Origin: Gaiellasilicea sp035645095
Lineage (GTDB): Bacteria; Actinomycetota; Thermoleophilia; Gaiellales; Gaiellaceae
Direction of reading: 5' to 3'
DNA: 10,351 nucleotides
Assembly (NCBI GenBank): GCA_035645095.1
Contig: DASQNG010000170.1
Coordinates: 1 to 10,351 of the forward strand
Positions 1 through 6,520 of the stretch are shown here, piece by piece (positions within the stretch are counted from its first letter, which is position 1; each line of letters starts with the position of its first letter). The position numbers and the translations under genes were made by a program. The notes below the pieces were generated by a model, which saw only the letters and a program-made list of their open reading frames with translations, was not told the DNA's origin and ran no database searches.

Positions 1-62
1 TCGCCAGTCGAATTCACCGGCCCCTTATCGGCAGGTTCCGCCCGTTTCAGAAGACCGGTGTG

Positions 63-86
63 CGCGTGGGCGATCAGGCCCGCGCG
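63..86 (-). terminator. Hairpin after the substrate-binding protein gene
   Basis: Positions 63-71 pair with 78-86 as a 9-bp stem containing one G-U wobble and a 6-nt loop. It begins 7 nt beyond the stop codon of the minus-strand lipoprotein gene. The bases that follow on the minus strand are only modestly T-rich (TCTTCT about 9 nt on), so this is a terminator-like hairpin rather than a textbook intrinsic terminator. Short GC stems are common by chance in DNA this GC-rich. Nothing else is recognisable in positions 1-62. Confidence 0.3.
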
Positions 87-92
87 GTGGGT

Positions 93-1007
93 CTAGTCGC
101 CGGCGAGCAGGTCGTTCGCCTGGAGGAACTGCCGCGCCACCTCGGCGGCAGGGCGCTGCTGGATCGCGACCGCCGAGTTCATGGCGATGATGGCCTCCTC
201 GGTGAGGAGCGCACTGACCGCGTCGACCGTCTCGCGGAAGTCCTCGCCGAGCTCGTCGCTCAACGTGCGGTCGACGACGGGTGCCACGTTCTGGAAGCCG
301 AACGTCGCCTCTGGATCCTCGAGCACGACGTACTTCCCGCCGGCGAGCGGCGGATCCGTCGAGAAGATCGCGGCGACGTCGACGGCACCCTGGTCGAGCG
401 CCTCGTACGGGCTGATTCCCGCGAACGGCACGAACTGGATCTGCGCGTCCTCCAGCTCGTACGCCTCCTTGACGCCGACGAGCCCCTGCAGCCGGGTCTC
501 GAACTCGGGCTGCCCGCCGAGGCGGAAGCTGTCGAGCTCGGCGAGGTCGGCGATCGTCTCGAGCCCGTGCTCGTCCGCGTACGCCTTCGTCACCGCGAGC
601 GCGTCCGAGTCGGAGAAGGGTGTCCGGTCGAACAGCGTGAAGCCCCGCTCCTCCTGCAGCTTCTTCGCCCGCTCGTAGGTGCCCTCCGCGCTCTCCTGTC
701 GCGTCTCGTCGCCGAAGACGACCGTGAGCATCGTCCCCGTGTACTCCGGGTACATGTCGATGCGGCCGCTCGTGAGCGCCTTGTCGATCAGCTCCGTCGC
801 CCCGATCGACGACTTGAGCTCGACCGTGTAGCCCTTCGCCCGCAGCGCCTGCGCGTACAGCTCGCCCAGGATCAACGCCTCGGTGAAGTTCTTCGAGCCG
901 ATCCGGATCGGCTCGTCGGCCCCCGCGACGCCGTCCTCGTCGCCGCCGCCACAGCCCCCGGCGAGGAGGGCGAGCGCGAGTGCGAGCACGAGCGACACCC
1001 GGTTCAC
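93..1007 (-). CDS. Glycine betaine/choline-type ABC transporter substrate-binding lipoprotein
   Basis: This is a 304-aa extracytoplasmic binding protein of the OpuAC family (OpuC/OsmF/ProX branch), which hands quaternary ammonium osmoprotectants such as glycine betaine or choline to an ABC importer. The N-terminus is a lipoprotein signal: a hydrophobic run at residues 5-16 and a lipobox-like AGGC with Cys19, followed by a Gly/Asp-rich tether. The mature part opens with IRIGSKNFTE (34-43) and has DMYPEYTGT (84-92), both typical of this branch. The length is normal for the family. The GTG start is supported by a TAGCTT box ending 6 nt upstream and by the correctly placed signal peptide; no Shine-Dalgarno site is present. 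The permease and ATPase partners are not visible. They could lie beyond position 1, or the gene may be an orphan. The family call is firm, but the substrate is inferred. Confidence 0.9.
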   Translation of the reverse strand: MNRVSLVLALALALLAGGCGGGDEDGVAGADEPIRIGSKNFTEALILGELYAQALRAKGYTVELKSSIGATELIDKALTSGRIDMYPEYTGTMLTVVFGDETRQESAEGTYERAKKLQEERGFTLFDRTPFSDSDALAVTKAYADEHGLETIADLAELDSFRLGGQPEFETRLQGLVGVKEAYELEDAQIQFVPFAGISPYEALDQGAVDVAAIFSTDPPLAGGKYVVLEDPEATFGFQNVAPVVDRTLSDELGEDFRETVDAVSALLTEEAIIAMNSAVAIQQRPAAEVARQFLQANDLLAGD

Positions 1008-1013
1008 AGCATG

Positions 1014-1019
1014 AAGCTA
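1014..1019 (-). promoter_or_regulatory. -10 box for a leaderless substrate-binding protein mRNA
   Basis: On the minus strand TAGCTT ends exactly 6 nt before the GTG start, so transcription would begin at or next to the start codon. No convincing -35 hexamer is visible. The same arrangement precedes three other genes in the window. Confidence 0.5.
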
Positions 1020-1117
1020 CCTGAGGGGACGTCTGTCGCCCGTCACTCGTTCGAGGTACTCAAGCCGGAGGAGGAGTGCGCCGACGACTTTCCCTGCAGC
1101 CGTCGAACTTGAGGGTC

Positions 1118-1156
1118 CGCCGCCGGCGCAGGACCGCGTTCCACCCGCCGGCGGCG
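1118..1156 (-). terminator. 11-bp perfect hairpin after the 125-aa gene
   Basis: Positions 1118-1128 are perfectly complementary to 1146-1156, giving an 11-bp all-GC stem with a 17-nt loop. It starts 11 nt past the stop codon of the minus-strand 125-aa gene and lies about 100 bp before the promoter of the lipoprotein gene. There is no T-tract, so it may stop transcription with Rho or act as a 3' stabiliser. The long perfect stem makes chance less likely than for the other small hairpins. Confidence 0.45.
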
Positions 1157-1167
1157 TCTCCTTCCCG

Positions 1168-1545
1168 TTACTCGAGCGTGATCTTCAGGTTGTCCGAGCG
1201 CAGGTCGTTCCGGAGCTGCTGCGCCGTGATCCTGTCGCCGCGCTCGCGCGACTTCTCCAGCTTGGACGCCTGCTTCACCGCCACCTTCTTGTAGCGGCGC
1301 GTGGCCTCCGTGATCTGGCCGATCAGCTCCTCGTCGCCGCGGGCCAGCATCGTCACGTAGTCGAGCGTCGGCGCCCGCATCGTGTCCTCGCTGCCGCGCT
1401 GCCGCACGTGCCAGCGGAGGTAGCCCCGGCGGTGCTCGTACTCGAGCCAGGCGAGCGGGTGCTCGGTGTCCTCCGGGTCGCGCAGGACGGCGACCTCCGG
1501 ACCCTCCTCGGGCTCGCGCACCTCGAGCTGCAAGCGACTCGTCAT
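1168..1545 (-). CDS. Conserved-looking small protein of unknown function (125 aa)
   Basis: I do not recognise this protein. It is 125 aa with no signal peptide, membrane segment or cysteine. Residues 1-60 are acidic and hydrophobic in a pattern that could form beta strands (LAWLEYEHRRGYLRWHV at 31-47). Residues 68-125 are strongly charged and probably helical, with a basic stretch around 83-102 (ATRRYKK, KQASKLEKSRER) and a C-terminus ending KITLE. The ATG at 1545 was chosen over a longer frame opening at 1641 because a TACTCT box ends exactly 6 nt before it, and the residues ahead of it do not look coding. Hairpins flank the gene on both sides, so it is probably transcribed alone. A cytoplasmic nucleic-acid or protein-binding role is possible but is only a guess from charge. 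Confidence 0.75.
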   Translation of the reverse strand: MTSRLQLEVREPEEGPEVAVLRDPEDTEHPLAWLEYEHRRGYLRWHVRQRGSEDTMRAPTLDYVTMLARGDEELIGQITEATRRYKKVAVKQASKLEKSRERGDRITAQQLRNDLRSDNLKITLE

Positions 1546-1551
1546 GCACCG

Positions 1552-1557
1552 AGAGTA
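1552..1557 (-). promoter_or_regulatory. -10 box for a leaderless mRNA of the 125-aa protein
   Basis: TACTCT on the minus strand ends 6 nt before the ATG at 1545, and there is no Shine-Dalgarno site between them. This spacing matches a leaderless transcript and decides the start codon. No clear -35 hexamer is seen. Confidence 0.5.
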
Positions 1558-1643
1558 CCGCGGCGCGGCGTGGCGGTTGTAGGGGAGCGCTACCGGGAAC
1601 GAGCGGAGCTCCGTTGCGGACACTCGACGGAACGGTGCCACGT

Positions 1644-1673
1644 CGTCTGACGGACGCGACCGCGCGTCAGACG
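1644..1673 (-). terminator. Hairpin containing the hydrolase stop codon
   Basis: Positions 1644-1652 are a perfect 9-bp inverted repeat of 1665-1673, with a 12-nt loop. The TGA stop of the hydrolase (1667-1669) lies inside the first arm as read on the minus strand. It is a candidate terminator separating the hydrolase from the 125-aa gene. A U-tract is lacking. Confidence 0.4.
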
Positions 1674-2443
1674 CCGTCCGTCTCGAGCGACGCCAGCGGT
1701 GACGGCGCCACGGCGTCGCGCAGCCGAGCGGCGCCCTCGGGGTCGTCCCTCAGAGCGAGGTCGAGGAACGCCGTCGTCGCGCCGTCCACGACCGCCACGA
1801 GCTCCGGCACCGCCGGCTCGTCCTCGATCACGTGCTCGTGGTGCGGCCCCTCGAGAGTGAGGAGCGCCTTCGGCGGCCGGGCGCGGTCGTAGACCTCGCG
1901 GCCGGATGCGTACGGGACGGCCGCGTCGCCCGTCGCGTGGACGATGAGGAGCGGGAGGCCCCCCGGGAGGCCCGCGACGTCGCATTCCCCTCCAATCGGC
2001 CCGATCCCGCCTGCGACCGCGATCGCCACCCGGGCACGGCGGTCGCGTCCCGTGACGGCGAAGGCGGCGGCGAGGGTCGTGAACGCGCCGAGCGAGAAGC
2101 CGGCGAGTGCGACCCGCTCCGGGTCGACCCGGTCGCCCAGCGTCTCGAGCACCCGGTCGAGCACGAAGACGACGTCAGCGGGCTGGTTCCGAAGGTCTTC
2201 GAAGTCGAGGGGCGGCGGTGCGGTGTCGGCGGTGTGGGGGAAGGCCGGCGCGGCGACGGCGTAGCCGGCGGTGACCCAGCGCGAGAAGAGCCGCGTGAAC
2301 TTGCGCGGGTGGCCCGAGAAGCCGTGCGAGAAGAGGACGAGCGGCACGCCCGTCGCGTCGGGCGGCACGTGCACGAACGTCTCGAGCGGCCGCGGCCCAC
2401 CCGGGCGCGAGCGGTCGACGAAGGCGTACACGGTGGGCTCCAC
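1667..2443 (-). CDS. Alpha/beta hydrolase, dienelactone hydrolase / platelet-activating-factor acetylhydrolase-like
   Basis: This is a serine hydrolase of the alpha/beta fold. Numbering from the GTG at 2443 (258 aa), the oxyanion-hole strand is VLFSHGF (36-42), the nucleophile elbow is GFSLG with Ser117, the acidic member is probably Asp173 in HATGDAAVPY, and the catalytic His is in EGPHHEHV (198-205; His201 or His202 most likely). The core resembles family members that hydrolyse esters or lactones; the substrate cannot be told. The start is uncertain. The frame stays open to a TTG at 2572 with another GTG at 2548, but those extra residues are low-complexity and not signal-like, while the GTG at 2443 sits just before the first conserved strand. 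No ribosome site or TANNNT box clearly marks it. It diverges from the ABC-F gene and ends in its own hairpin. Confidence 0.85.
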   Translation of the reverse strand: MEPTVYAFVDRSRPGGPRPLETFVHVPPDATGVPLVLFSHGFSGHPRKFTRLFSRWVTAGYAVAAPAFPHTADTAPPPLDFEDLRNQPADVVFVLDRVLETLGDRVDPERVALAGFSLGAFTTLAAAFAVTGRDRRARVAIAVAGGIGPIGGECDVAGLPGGLPLLIVHATGDAAVPYASGREVYDRARPPKALLTLEGPHHEHVIEDEPAVPELVAVVDGATTAFLDLALRDDPEGAARLRDAVAPSPLASLETDGV

Positions 2444-2495
2444 GGCAGGCAGGGTCGCAGACGGCGCGCGCTCGGCATCCCCGCTGCACGGGCGG

Positions 2496-2501
2496 TATGC
2501 T
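2496..2501 (+). promoter_or_regulatory. Candidate -10 box for the ABC-F gene
   Basis: TATGCT is the best AT-rich hexamer in the 173-bp divergent region, which is otherwise almost entirely G and C. Transcription from it would start near 2508 and give a leader of roughly 110 nt before the ATG at 2617. No strong -35 is visible, so the assignment rests on the -10 match alone. Confidence 0.4.
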
Positions 2502-2561
2502 GCGGGCGGCGCTCCGGCGCCACACGATGACGGACTAGACGAGCACACGCGAACCGCTCTC

Positions 2562-2582
2562 CGCGCCCACAACCCGGGCGCG
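2562..2582 (+). promoter_or_regulatory. Perfect hairpin in the ABC-F leader
   Basis: CGCGCCC at 2562-2568 pairs perfectly with GGGCGCG at 2576-2582 around a 7-nt loop. It lies between the candidate promoter and the Shine-Dalgarno site, 24 nt downstream of a three-codon ORF (ATG at 2527, TAG at 2536). Several ABC-F resistance genes are known to be controlled by leader attenuation, so this could be regulatory. A 7-bp GC stem can also occur by chance here. Confidence 0.25.
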
Positions 2583-2601
2583 CGTCCTCGTCCCGTCCCG
2601 T

Positions 2602-2607
2602 AGGAGG
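2602..2607 (+). promoter_or_regulatory. Strong Shine-Dalgarno site of the ABC-F gene
   Basis: AGGAGG lies 9 nt before the ATG at 2617 and fixes that start. It is the strongest ribosome-binding site in the window and contrasts with the four apparently leaderless genes, which have none. Confidence 0.8.
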
Positions 2608-2616
2608 TTCCCGTTC

Positions 2617-4161
2617 ATGCGCGTCGCGCTCGCCGGCGTCACGAAGGCGTTCGGCGCCCACCTCGTCCTCGACCGCGCCGACCTGGCGGTCGCCGGGCGG
2701 GCCCGCGTCGGCCTCGTCGGCCCGAACGGGTCGGGCAAGTCGACGGTGCTGCGCCTGCTCGCCGGCGCCGAGCAGCCCGACACGGGCCGCGTCGAACGGT
2801 CGCCCGCCGGGGTCGCGGTCGGCTACCTGCCCCAGGAGCGCGAGCCGCGCCCGCACGAGACGCTGCTCGCGTTCCTCGCCCGTCGGACCGGCGTCGTGGA
2901 GGCGGAGCGGGAGCTCACGCGGCACGCCGACGAGTGGGACGCGGACGCGTACGCCGCCGCGCTCGAGCGGTTCCTGGCGCTGGGGGGCGGCGATCTCGAG
3001 CACCGTGCCCGGACGGTGTGCGCCGAGCTCGCGCTGCCCGTCGAGCTGGAGCAGGAGACGACGACCCTCTCCGGGGGCGAGGCGGCGCGCGCCGGCCTCG
3101 CCGCAGTCCTCCTCTCCCGCCACGACGTCCTGCTCCTCGACGAGCCGACGAACGACCTCGACTTCGACGGGCTCGACCGCCTCGAGTGGTTCGTGAGCGG
3201 CTTCGCGGGTGCCCTGGCCGTCGTCTCGCACGACCGCGCGTTCCTCGACCGCACCGTCGAGCGGATCGCCGAGATCGACCCGTGGACGCGGCGCGTGCGC
3301 GAGTGGCCCGGCGGCTGGAGCGACTACGAGGCCGCGCGGGCGCGCGTGCGGGAGCGGCAGTACGACGAGTGGGAGCGGGTCGAGGAGCGGCGGCGCGAGG
3401 TGGAGTCGCTGCTGAACGAGCGACGGGTGCAGGCCCGCGCCGGCGGAGCGATGGCGAACCGGCGCGGCACACAGGCGCTCCGGAGCAAGGTGCGACAGGC
3501 GGAGCGGGCGCTCGAGCGGACCGGCGACGCCCCGAAGCCATACGAGCCGTGGGAGCTGCGGCTCTCGCTCGGGAGCGCCCCGCGCCCTGGGGAGATCGTC
3601 GCCGAGCTCGTCGGTGCGGTCGCCGCTCGCGGGTCGTTCCGGCTGGGCCCGGTCGACCTGCGGGTCGCGCGCGGCGAGCGGGTGGCCGTCACCGGGCCGA
3701 ACGGGAGCGGCAAGTCGACGCTGCTGGCCCTCCTCCTCGGCGAGCTCCCGCCGGCCGCCGGCCGCCGCAGCGTCGGCCGCGGCACGGTCGTCGGCACGCT
3801 CGACCAGCCCCGGCTCGCCTACGCGGGTGCCGAGCCATTGCTCGACGCCTTCCTCGCGCGGGCCGAGCTGCCGCCGGAGGACGCGCGCACGCTGCTCGCG
3901 AAGTTCAACCTCGGCGCCACGCACGTGGAGCGGCCCGGAGCGACGCTCTCCGCCGGCGAGCGGACGCGGGCGCAGCTGGCGGAGCTCGCGGTTCGCGGCG
4001 TCAACCTGCTCGTGCTCGACGAGCCGACGAACCACCTGGACGTGGAGGCGATCGAGCAGCTGGAGGAGGCGCTCGCACGCTACGACGGCGCCCTCGTCGT
4101 CGTCTCGCACGACCGCCGCTTCCTCGAACGGGTCGCGCCGACGCGCGAGCTCGCGCTCTAG
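2617..4161 (+). CDS. ABC-F family ATPase (ribosome-associated type)
   Basis: A 514-aa soluble protein with two ABC ATPase domains and no membrane segment, the layout of ABC-F proteins, which bind the ribosomal E site to regulate translation or relieve antibiotic or stalled-peptide inhibition. Domain 1 has Walker A GPNGSGKST (35-43), signature LSGGE (151-155), Walker B LLLDEPTNDLD (172-182) and switch SHDR (204-207). Domain 2 has the same Walker A (360-368), a signature with Ala in place of Gly (LSAGE, 444-448), Walker B with DEPTNHLD (468-475) and SHDR (497-500). Residues about 235-300 form the charged helical interdomain linker expected to reach the ribosome. The protein ends about 14 residues after the second SHDR, so there is no Uup-like C-terminal domain. 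Both Walker B glutamates (176, 469) are present, so both sites should hydrolyse ATP. Whether it is housekeeping or a resistance factor cannot be told. Confidence 0.93.
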   Translation: MRVALAGVTKAFGAHLVLDRADLAVAGRARVGLVGPNGSGKSTVLRLLAGAEQPDTGRVERSPAGVAVGYLPQEREPRPHETLLAFLARRTGVVEAERELTRHADEWDADAYAAALERFLALGGGDLEHRARTVCAELALPVELEQETTTLSGGEAARAGLAAVLLSRHDVLLLDEPTNDLDFDGLDRLEWFVSGFAGALAVVSHDRAFLDRTVERIAEIDPWTRRVREWPGGWSDYEAARARVRERQYDEWERVEERRREVESLLNERRVQARAGGAMANRRGTQALRSKVRQAERALERTGDAPKPYEPWELRLSLGSAPRPGEIVAELVGAVAARGSFRLGPVDLRVARGERVAVTGPNGSGKSTLLALLLGELPPAAGRRSVGRGTVVGTLDQPRLAYAGAEPLLDAFLARAELPPEDARTLLAKFNLGATHVERPGATLSAGERTRAQLAELAVRGVNLLVLDEPTNHLDVEAIEQLEEALARYDGALVVVSHDRRFLERVAPTRELAL

Positions 4162-5264
4162 CCCGGCGGCACGCTGCGGCCCACGGGGTGCACGAGGTAC
4201 ACGGTGCCGCCCGAGTGCTGCAGCCACAGCCGCTCGAGCGTCCCCCGCGGGTACGTCCGCCGCACGGCGTCGTTCGTCCGGGCCGCCGGGTCGTTCACGA
4301 TCGGGTCGCCGCTGCGGTCGAAGCCGACGACGACGGCGAGGTGCCCGTCGCTCGACCCCGCCGCGCCCGGGAGCTCGCCGCGCTTCCAGGCGTAGCTGAC
4401 GACGACGGGAACGCCGGCCGCCACCCAGCGCTCGACCTGGCGGAGGCTCGCGAACCGCGTCACCCGCGCCTGCAGCCCCTCCGTCGCCGCGTACGCGGTG
4501 TTGAACGGCCAGTTCCCGTGGCCGCGGTAGACGCGGTCGTGCACGCCCCGCACCGTCCGCCGCACGCGCGGCTCCGCCGCGCCGCGGTACCGCTGCCAGT
4601 ACGCGAGCACCATCGCGAGCGACGTCGGGCTGCACCAGGCCTCACCGCCGTCCGGGTAGACCAGCTGCGAGTACTCCGGCACCGCGAGCAGCGTCCCCCA
4701 GTGCCCCCGCACGCCCGGGAGCAGCGCTGCCGGCCGCCGCGGCGCCGCCGACCACGCGAGCGCCGCGAGCCGCACCGACGGGGAGACACCGGCCTTCGCC
4801 GAGCGGAGGCGGAAAGCGAGCTGCAGCGCGTCGGCGTCCCGCGTGAGGACCAGTGTGTCCGTTGCGACGCGCCCGGCGACGTCCCGCTGCCCCTCGACCG
4901 AGTGTCTCCGAGCGGGGTCGCGCGAGCTCCAGACGCCGAGCTCGTACCAGCGCGTCCAGCGGCGGCCCGCCTGCCGCGCCCGCAGCCGCACCTCGACCCA
5001 CGTCCCCGCCGGCGTCGCCACGTTCCACGACGGGATCGCCTCCCGCGCCGGGAAGCCCGTGCGGATGGCGGGCGAGACGACGGTCCCGTCCTGCGCGGTC
5101 GGCGCCAGCCGCACGACTCCGCCGGCGCGGACGGCGGCGTCCTCCGCGCGCCAGCCGGCGAACGCACCGTCCGCTGCACGCCAGGTGGCGTCGCCGGTGC
5201 GGTAGCCGCCGGCGGGCTGCGACGCGGCGACGACGCTCGCGACGACTGCGAGGAGCGCCATCAC
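4158..5264 (-). CDS. Secreted C39-like cysteine peptidase with an N-terminal accessory domain
   Basis: A 368-aa protein whose C-terminal half is a papain-like C39 peptidase domain (C39_2 type). Cys211 is in GGEAWCSPTSLAMVLAYW, His308 in SSDGHLAVVVGFDR and Asp325 in DPIVNDPAA, giving the expected Cys-His-Asp set in the right order. Residues 1-15 are a hydrophobic signal sequence without the usual basic residues at its start. Residues about 20-175 are rich in aromatic and beta-type segments (WNVATPAGTWVEVRLRA near 80-96) and look like a beta-sandwich module of unknown role. No ABC exporter is fused or adjacent, so it is not a bacteriocin-processing transporter; it probably acts outside the membrane on an unknown protein or peptide. 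The GTG start, followed at once by ATG, is supported by TACCGT ending 6 nt upstream. Its stop overlaps the ABC-F stop. Confidence 0.88.
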   Translation of the reverse strand: MMALLAVVASVVAASQPAGGYRTGDATWRAADGAFAGWRAEDAAVRAGGVVRLAPTAQDGTVVSPAIRTGFPAREAIPSWNVATPAGTWVEVRLRARQAGRRWTRWYELGVWSSRDPARRHSVEGQRDVAGRVATDTLVLTRDADALQLAFRLRSAKAGVSPSVRLAALAWSAAPRRPAALLPGVRGHWGTLLAVPEYSQLVYPDGGEAWCSPTSLAMVLAYWQRYRGAAEPRVRRTVRGVHDRVYRGHGNWPFNTAYAATEGLQARVTRFASLRQVERWVAAGVPVVVSYAWKRGELPGAAGSSDGHLAVVVGFDRSGDPIVNDPAARTNDAVRRTYPRGTLERLWLQHSGGTVYLVHPVGRSVPPG

Positions 5265-5270
5265 GCGGCC

Positions 5271-5276
5271 ACGGTA
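5271..5276 (-). promoter_or_regulatory. -10 box for a leaderless C39 peptidase mRNA
   Basis: TACCGT on the minus strand ends 6 nt before the GTG at 5264, with no Shine-Dalgarno site. Its upstream elements must overlap the rpmF promoter, because the whole divergent gap is 59 bp. Confidence 0.5.
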
Positions 5277-5305
5277 GCCGCCCAGGAGGCGCGCCGCCTT
5301 TGCGC

Positions 5306-5311
5306 TAGACT
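5306..5311 (+). promoter_or_regulatory. -10 box of the rpmF-plsX operon
   Basis: TAGACT lies 12 nt before the rpmF ATG, giving an expected 5' leader of about 5-6 nt, too short for a normal Shine-Dalgarno site. No good -35 is visible at 17-18 nt spacing. Confidence 0.5.
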
Positions 5312-5323
5312 CCTCAGCCGCTC

Positions 5324-5512
5324 ATGGCAGTCCCGAAGAAGAAAACGTCGAAGGCGCGCCGCGACAAGCGCCGTGCCCAGCACGGCATCGAGTCGCCGCG
5401 CGTCAACGTCTGCCCGACCTGCCATCAGCCGAAGCGGCCGCATCGCGTCTGCCCGACGTGCCACACGTACAAGGGCCGCGAGATCGAGCCGCTCCGCACG
5501 CCTGCGCCCTAA
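5324..5512 (+). CDS. rpmF: 50S ribosomal protein L32
   Basis: A 62-aa basic protein of the large ribosomal subunit. The N-terminus MAVPKKKTSKARRDKRRAQ is diagnostic of bacterial L32. The zinc-ribbon type is present: CPTC at 30-33 and CPTC at 43-46 supply four cysteines for one zinc, so this is the zinc-binding (C+) form, not the cysteine-free form some bacteria make under zinc limitation. The length is normal. It is first in its transcription unit, with plsX starting 3 nt after its stop. The yceD (DUF177) gene that often precedes rpmF is absent; the divergent peptidase takes its place. Confidence 0.97.
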   Translation: MAVPKKKTSKARRDKRRAQHGIESPRVNVCPTCHQPKRPHRVCPTCHTYKGREIEPLRTPAP

Positions 5513-5515
5513 GCC

Positions 5516-6493
5516 GTGGCCCGTGTCGCTGTCGACGCGATGGGCGGCGACCGCGCGCCCACCGAAGTCGTCGCCGGCGCGCTCCTCGCGGCAGCGGACG
5601 GTGTGACGCCGGTCCTCATCGGCCCGGCGGGGCTCGATGCGCGCGGGCTCGAGCTGATCGAGGCGCCGGAGACGATCGGGATGGACGAGAAGCCGGCGGA
5701 GGCGGTGCGCGCGAAGCCCGACTCCTCGCTCGTCGTCGCCTGCCGCGCCGTGGCCGACGGCCGCGCCGACGCCGTCGTCTCCGCCGGGAACACGGGCGCG
5801 ATGCTCGCCGCAGGGCTGCTCCACCTGCGGCGCCTCGCCGGTGTGCTGCGGCCCGCCATCGCGGTGCCGATCCCGGCTGCGAAAGGCCCGTCCGTCCTCC
5901 TCGACTCGGGCGCGAACGCGGATGCCCGCCCGGAGCACCTGCTCCAGTTCGGCCACATGGGAGCCGTGTTCGCCGAGGAGATCCTCGGCCTCCCGGAGCC
6001 GGAGGTGCGACTGCTCTCGATCGGCGAGGAGCCCGAGAAGGGGAACGCGCTCACGCTGGAGGCGCACGCGCTGCTCGCGGAGAGCGGGCTGCGCTTCGCC
6101 GGCAACGCCGAGAGCCGCGACCTGCTCGCGGGCGCCGCGGACGTCGTCGTCTGCGACGGGTTCACCGGCAACGTCGCGCTCAAGCTGCTCGAGGGCACGA
6201 TCAAGACCCTGCTCGACGCGCTGCGCGCCGAGATCACGGCGACGCCGCGGGGAAAGCTCGGCGGGCTCCTGATCCGGCCCGCCGCGAGGCGCCTGCGCAC
6301 GCGGCTCGACCCGGACACCTACGGCGGCGCCTACCTGCTCGGGTTACGCGGCCTCGCGGTGATCGCCCACGGCAACTCCTCCCGCGTGGCGATCGCGAAC
6401 GCAATCCGCCTCGCGGCCCGCGGCGTCGACCACGACGTCGTCGGACGGCTGGCCGCGCGCTTGCCGGAGCGCCGCCCCACTGCCGCTGTATGA
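5516..6493 (+). CDS. plsX: Acyl-ACP:phosphate acyltransferase
   Basis: PlsX converts acyl-ACP and phosphate to acyl phosphate, the acyl donor for PlsY in the first step of phospholipid synthesis; it is a cytoplasmic, membrane-peripheral enzyme. The 325-aa protein shows the family motifs in order: VAVDAMGGD (4-12), SAGNTGA (89-95), LLDSGAN (128-134), SIGEE and KGN (168-177), GN-ES (197-200), DGFTGNV (214-220) and the C-terminal YGGAYLLGLRG with HGNSS (269-289). The length is normal. The GTG start is set by the N-terminal motif and by tight coupling to rpmF (3-nt gap); no Shine-Dalgarno site of its own is seen, so translation probably depends on ribosomes finishing rpmF. Its stop codon lies inside the acpP promoter. 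Confidence 0.96.
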   Translation: MARVAVDAMGGDRAPTEVVAGALLAAADGVTPVLIGPAGLDARGLELIEAPETIGMDEKPAEAVRAKPDSSLVVACRAVADGRADAVVSAGNTGAMLAAGLLHLRRLAGVLRPAIAVPIPAAKGPSVLLDSGANADARPEHLLQFGHMGAVFAEEILGLPEPEVRLLSIGEEPEKGNALTLEAHALLAESGLRFAGNAESRDLLAGAADVVVCDGFTGNVALKLLEGTIKTLLDALRAEITATPRGKLGGLLIRPAARRLRTRLDPDTYGGAYLLGLRGLAVIAHGNSSRVAIANAIRLAARGVDHDVVGRLAARLPERRPTAAV

Positions 6494-6494
6494 T
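6489..6494 (+). promoter_or_regulatory. -10 box for acpP, over the plsX stop
   Basis: TATGAT, one base from the TATAAT consensus, overlaps the plsX TGA at 6491-6493. Transcription would start near 6501, leaving a leader of about 32 nt that carries the acpP ribosome site. ACP is needed in far larger amounts than PlsX, so an extra internal promoter makes sense. The -35 is weak. Confidence 0.55.
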
Positions 6495-6520
6495 CGGCCG
6501 CGCTCCAGCCCAACAACCAC

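Noticed and set aside
2443..2572. N-terminal extension of the hydrolase to the TTG at 2572 as a signal peptide
   Set aside because: The extra 43 residues are Ser/Pro/Cys-rich with no hydrophobic core or lipobox, and they would overlap the ABC-F leader and its candidate promoter.
1828..4635. Very long minus-strand open frame (935 codons) across the hydrolase, ABC-F and C39 region
   Set aside because: It is a by-product of extreme GC content: its composition is Arg/Pro/Ala/Gly-rich with no domain, and it overlaps genes with clear motifs in other frames.
2934..5606. 890-codon plus-strand open frame
   Set aside because: An arginine- and proline-rich shadow of the ABC-F, C39 and rpmF genes, with no recognisable motif.
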